7,976 nucleotides of DNA, taken from NCBI GenBank assembly GCA_003453435.1, contig DMLH01000076.1, forward strand, positions 1-7,976. The letters are read 5' to 3'. This stretch comes from Clostridiales bacterium (GTDB lineage Bacteria; Bacillota; Clostridia; Christensenellales; UBA1242). A program made the translations under genes and the position numbers. This document shows positions 6,787-7,976 of the stretch, piece by piece. The number at the start of each line of letters is the position of its first letter. Positions within the stretch are counted from its first letter, which is position 1. A model generated the notes under the pieces. That model did no database searches, was not told where the DNA came from, and saw only the letters and a program-made list of their open reading frames with translations.

Positions 6787-7200
6787 ATGAAAAAAATGAG
6801 AAGAGCAATGCTACTTGCTGGTTGTGCAGTTTCTGCACTTGGACTTGCAAGTTGTAGTAGTGATGAAGGCAATAGAGGTAATGATGCTAACAGATATGGT
6901 AGAGATGCGGTGGTTTACAAATATGCTATCGTAAATTATGGCGAATCAAAACCATATGTATTGTATGAAATAAATACATACGACTATGTCGGTAGATCGT
7001 ATTCGGAAAATTCATTGAAGTTTACTACTAAACTTGATAATAAATCCTTTATTGCACATACTAATTGGTATTTATTTGAAGAAAAACCAGCAAAAGAATT
7101 GTATGATGTTGAATATGGCACAAAAGAGTGGTATGACTTAACTGGAAATATTGAAACACAATCTCAAAATGCAAGTTATACTTTTGAATTAACAAAATAA
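6787..7200 (+). CDS. Small lipoprotein of unknown function
   Basis: I do not recognise this 137-residue protein. Its N-terminus is a typical lipoprotein signal peptide: a basic n-region (MKKMRRAM), a hydrophobic core (LLAGCAVSALG) and the lipobox LASC (20-23), giving a lipidated Cys23 anchored on the outer face of the cytoplasmic membrane. The mature part, about 115 residues, starts with a flexible Ser/Asp/Asn/Gly-rich stretch and continues with a Tyr-rich region that alternates polar and hydrophobic residues, consistent with a small beta-rich extracellular domain. It has no obvious catalytic motif and no cysteine after the anchor. It is an independent unit: near-consensus promoter, strong AGGAGGT binding site and an intrinsic terminator 15 bases after its stop codon. 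The strong signals suggest high expression. The recA neighbour gives no functional clue. Confidence 0.85.
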   Translation: MKKMRRAMLLAGCAVSALGLASCSSDEGNRGNDANRYGRDAVVYKYAIVNYGESKPYVLYEINTYDYVGRSYSENSLKFTTKLDNKSFIAHTNWYLFEEKPAKELYDVEYGTKEWYDLTGNIETQSQNASYTFELTK

Positions 7201-7214
7201 ATTTAAATGAATGT

Positions 7215-7250
7215 AAAAAAATCAATGCAAATAAAGCACTGATTTTTTTT
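7215..7250 (+). terminator. Intrinsic terminator of the lipoprotein gene
   Basis: ATCA-A-TGC (7221-7228) pairs with GCA-C-TGAT (7236-7243) around a 7-base loop with one A/C mismatch. The stem extends through an A run (7215-7221) facing eight T's (7243-7250). With A and T tracts on both sides it could act in either direction, and its place 15 bases past the stop fits the lipoprotein transcript. Confidence 0.85.
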
Positions 7251-7261
7251 GTATGATTGAT

Positions 7262-7404
7262 TGTCATGCTGAGGCATACTATTTTCTTGTCTCACAAAGC
7301 ATCTCAACCAAACTTGCGAAGTAAGGTAAAAAATGAAAGATTAAAAGAAAGAAAACAAGATTGGGATTCTTCTAAAGTCTATGAAAAAAATGGTTAGACT
7401 GACA
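7262..7404. repeat. Decayed palindromic dispersed repeat (MITE/REP-like)
   Basis: The 143-base stretch begins TGTCATGCTGAGG and ends in TGACA, giving a 5-bp terminal inverted repeat. The inner parts also mirror each other imperfectly: AAGCATCTCAACC (about 7298-7310) resembles the reverse complement of GATTGGGATTCTT (about 7360-7372), and CTTG (7313-7316) faces CAAG (about 7357-7360). The wording resembles the TGTCATTCTGAG...GATTCTTC palindromic repeats that I recall scattered through many gut bacterial genomes. No reading frame of note lies inside and no clear target duplication flanks it. The centre (about 7318-7356) is purine-rich. This is a by-eye judgement, without a second copy in the window. 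Confidence 0.5.
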
Positions 7405-7472
7405 TTATAAAATATTAAGACAAAAAATAATTAAAAGCGATTGCAAATTACAATTCTAATGTAAATTTTTTC

Positions 7473-7523
7473 GCATAGCACCCCGAAATTACTGACAATT
7501 TTAGTGCTATGCAAACTTTTTTT
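7473..7523 (+). terminator. Terminator-like hairpin with no assigned plus-strand gene
   Basis: GCATAGCAC (7473-7481) and GTGCTATGC (7504-7512) form a perfect 9-bp stem. The 22-base interior can add AAATT with AATTT (7486-7490 and 7497-7501). Four bases later comes a run of seven T's (7517-7523), so it reads as a plus-strand intrinsic terminator. On the minus strand the stem is followed by A's, not T's, so it does not suit the convergent gene at 7566. No gene lies between it and the previous terminator. Confidence 0.6.
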
Positions 7524-7534
7524 GAATATTTTTA

Positions 7535-7558
7535 GCAATTTAACACTCATAAAATTGC
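7535..7558. repeat. Inverted repeat just beyond the minus-strand gene
   Basis: GCAATTT (7535-7541) and AAATTGC (7552-7558) are a perfect 7-bp inverted repeat with a 10-base loop, 8 bases beyond the stop of the minus-strand gene. No T tract follows on either strand. It could protect the 3' end of that transcript or be a weak terminator; the function is not established. Confidence 0.4.
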
Positions 7559-7565
7559 ATCAAAT

Positions 7566-7976
7566 TTACCAGAAATTTAAAATTCGTTTAAAGCCGTTTT
7601 GGCTTTTACTAGTTGGCGTTGTTATTTTAACGCTGTTAGATTTTATTGCTTTTTCACCGTCTTGCAAAACTTCAACATAGTAGGTGTAAGTAGTGTCCTC
7701 ATTTATGTTTTCATCAATAAAGCTTTGTTCGCCAGCACTGTTTTCAATGGTTTTTACAAGTTTTCTAACGTCTTCTTCAATTCTATAAATGTTATATTTG
7801 GCATTTTTTATTGTGTTAAAAGTTAAAACAGGTTTTTCATTTTCAATTTTGCCATAAATAACACATAGGTTTTCATTAACATACTTTTCAGCCACAAGTG
7901 TTGGGGCATATTTTGCGTTGAATTGTGCAACTTTTGTGTATCTTTCTGGCGTTTCAGGGTGGGCAAGCATAATTGT
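7566..7976 (-). CDS. C-terminal part of an unrecognised protein with a fibronectin type III-like domain
   Basis: The frame runs from the right edge to the TAA at 7566-7568. The first ATG (7968-7970) is only six bases from the edge and the two codons before it are also open, so the true start probably lies outside. The visible 134 residues from that ATG split in two. The first 45 or so (MLAHPETPERYTKVAQFNAK then APTLVAEKY) look like the end of a larger globular domain that I cannot name. The rest (about 48-126) has the pattern of a fibronectin type III or similar beta-sandwich domain: AKYNIYRIEE, a middle SFIDENI, TTYTYYVEV and SNSVKITTP. Such modules commonly sit at the ends of extracellular or cell-wall proteins of Firmicutes. 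The tail (SKSQNGFKRILNFW) is basic and aromatic. It converges on the lipoprotein gene. Catalytic identity is unknown. Confidence 0.7.
   Translation of the reverse strand, partial: TIMLAHPETPERYTKVAQFNAKYAPTLVAEKYVNENLCVIYGKIENEKPVLTFNTIKNAKYNIYRIEEDVRKLVKTIENSAGEQSFIDENINEDTTYTYYVEVLQDGEKAIKSNSVKITTPTSKSQNGFKRILNFW

Noticed and set aside
7262..7404. CRISPR repeat or tRNA in the 7251-7565 gap
   Set aside because: There are no regularly spaced direct repeats and no cloverleaf with a T-loop sequence; an imperfect inverted repeat describes it better.
7599..7826. 75-codon plus-strand ORF near the right edge
   Set aside because: It is antisense to the fibronectin-like minus-strand gene and has the Phe/Val/Tyr-rich look of a reverse-strand shadow.

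Overview
The window reads as a conserved housekeeping block from a low-GC (about one third G+C) Firmicutes bacterium, most likely a Clostridia-type gut lineage. The evidence is the order DNA translocase (ftsK/spoIIIE) - rimO - pgsA - recA on one strand, which is characteristic of Firmicutes, together with AGGAGG-type ribosome binding sites and a Gram-positive style SOS operator in front of recA. The usual code fits: rimO ends in TGA exactly where the family ends. Species cannot be assigned.

Layout. 1-3025: a large FtsK/SpoIIIE translocase whose reading frame is open to the left edge, so its N-terminus is outside the window; the first GTG (110) lies inside the first membrane helix and is not the start. 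The upstream Lys-rich stretch contains 22 consecutive A's. 3026-3279: a relatively GC-rich intergenic region with several complementary segments and a short minus-strand coding-like stretch; its function is unknown. 3280-5652: rimO, pgsA and a short family I pyrophosphatase-like gene, closely spaced and probably cotranscribed; the last sits where many Firmicutes carry cinA. 5653-5729: recA promoter with a LexA-type operator between -35 and -10. 5730-6722: recA. 6723-6786: a near-consensus promoter for a small unrecognised lipoprotein gene (6787-7200), followed by an intrinsic terminator. 7251-7565: no gene; it holds a decayed palindromic dispersed repeat (7262-7404), a second plus-strand terminator-like hairpin (7473-7523) and another inverted repeat. 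7566-7976: the C-terminal part of a minus-strand gene ending in a fibronectin type III-like domain, cut by the right edge.

How the genes fit together: the translocase moves chromosomal DNA through a membrane pore during division or sporulation, RecA repairs and recombines DNA, PgsA makes the anionic phospholipid head group precursor, RimO modifies ribosomal protein S12, and the pyrophosphatase-like protein may be a catalytically altered relative of PPi hydrolases. No defence system, CRISPR array, tRNA, rRNA or intact mobile element was seen. The least explained items are the 3031-3200 intergenic region, the lipoprotein, the 7262-7404 repeat and the orphan terminator at 7473-7523.
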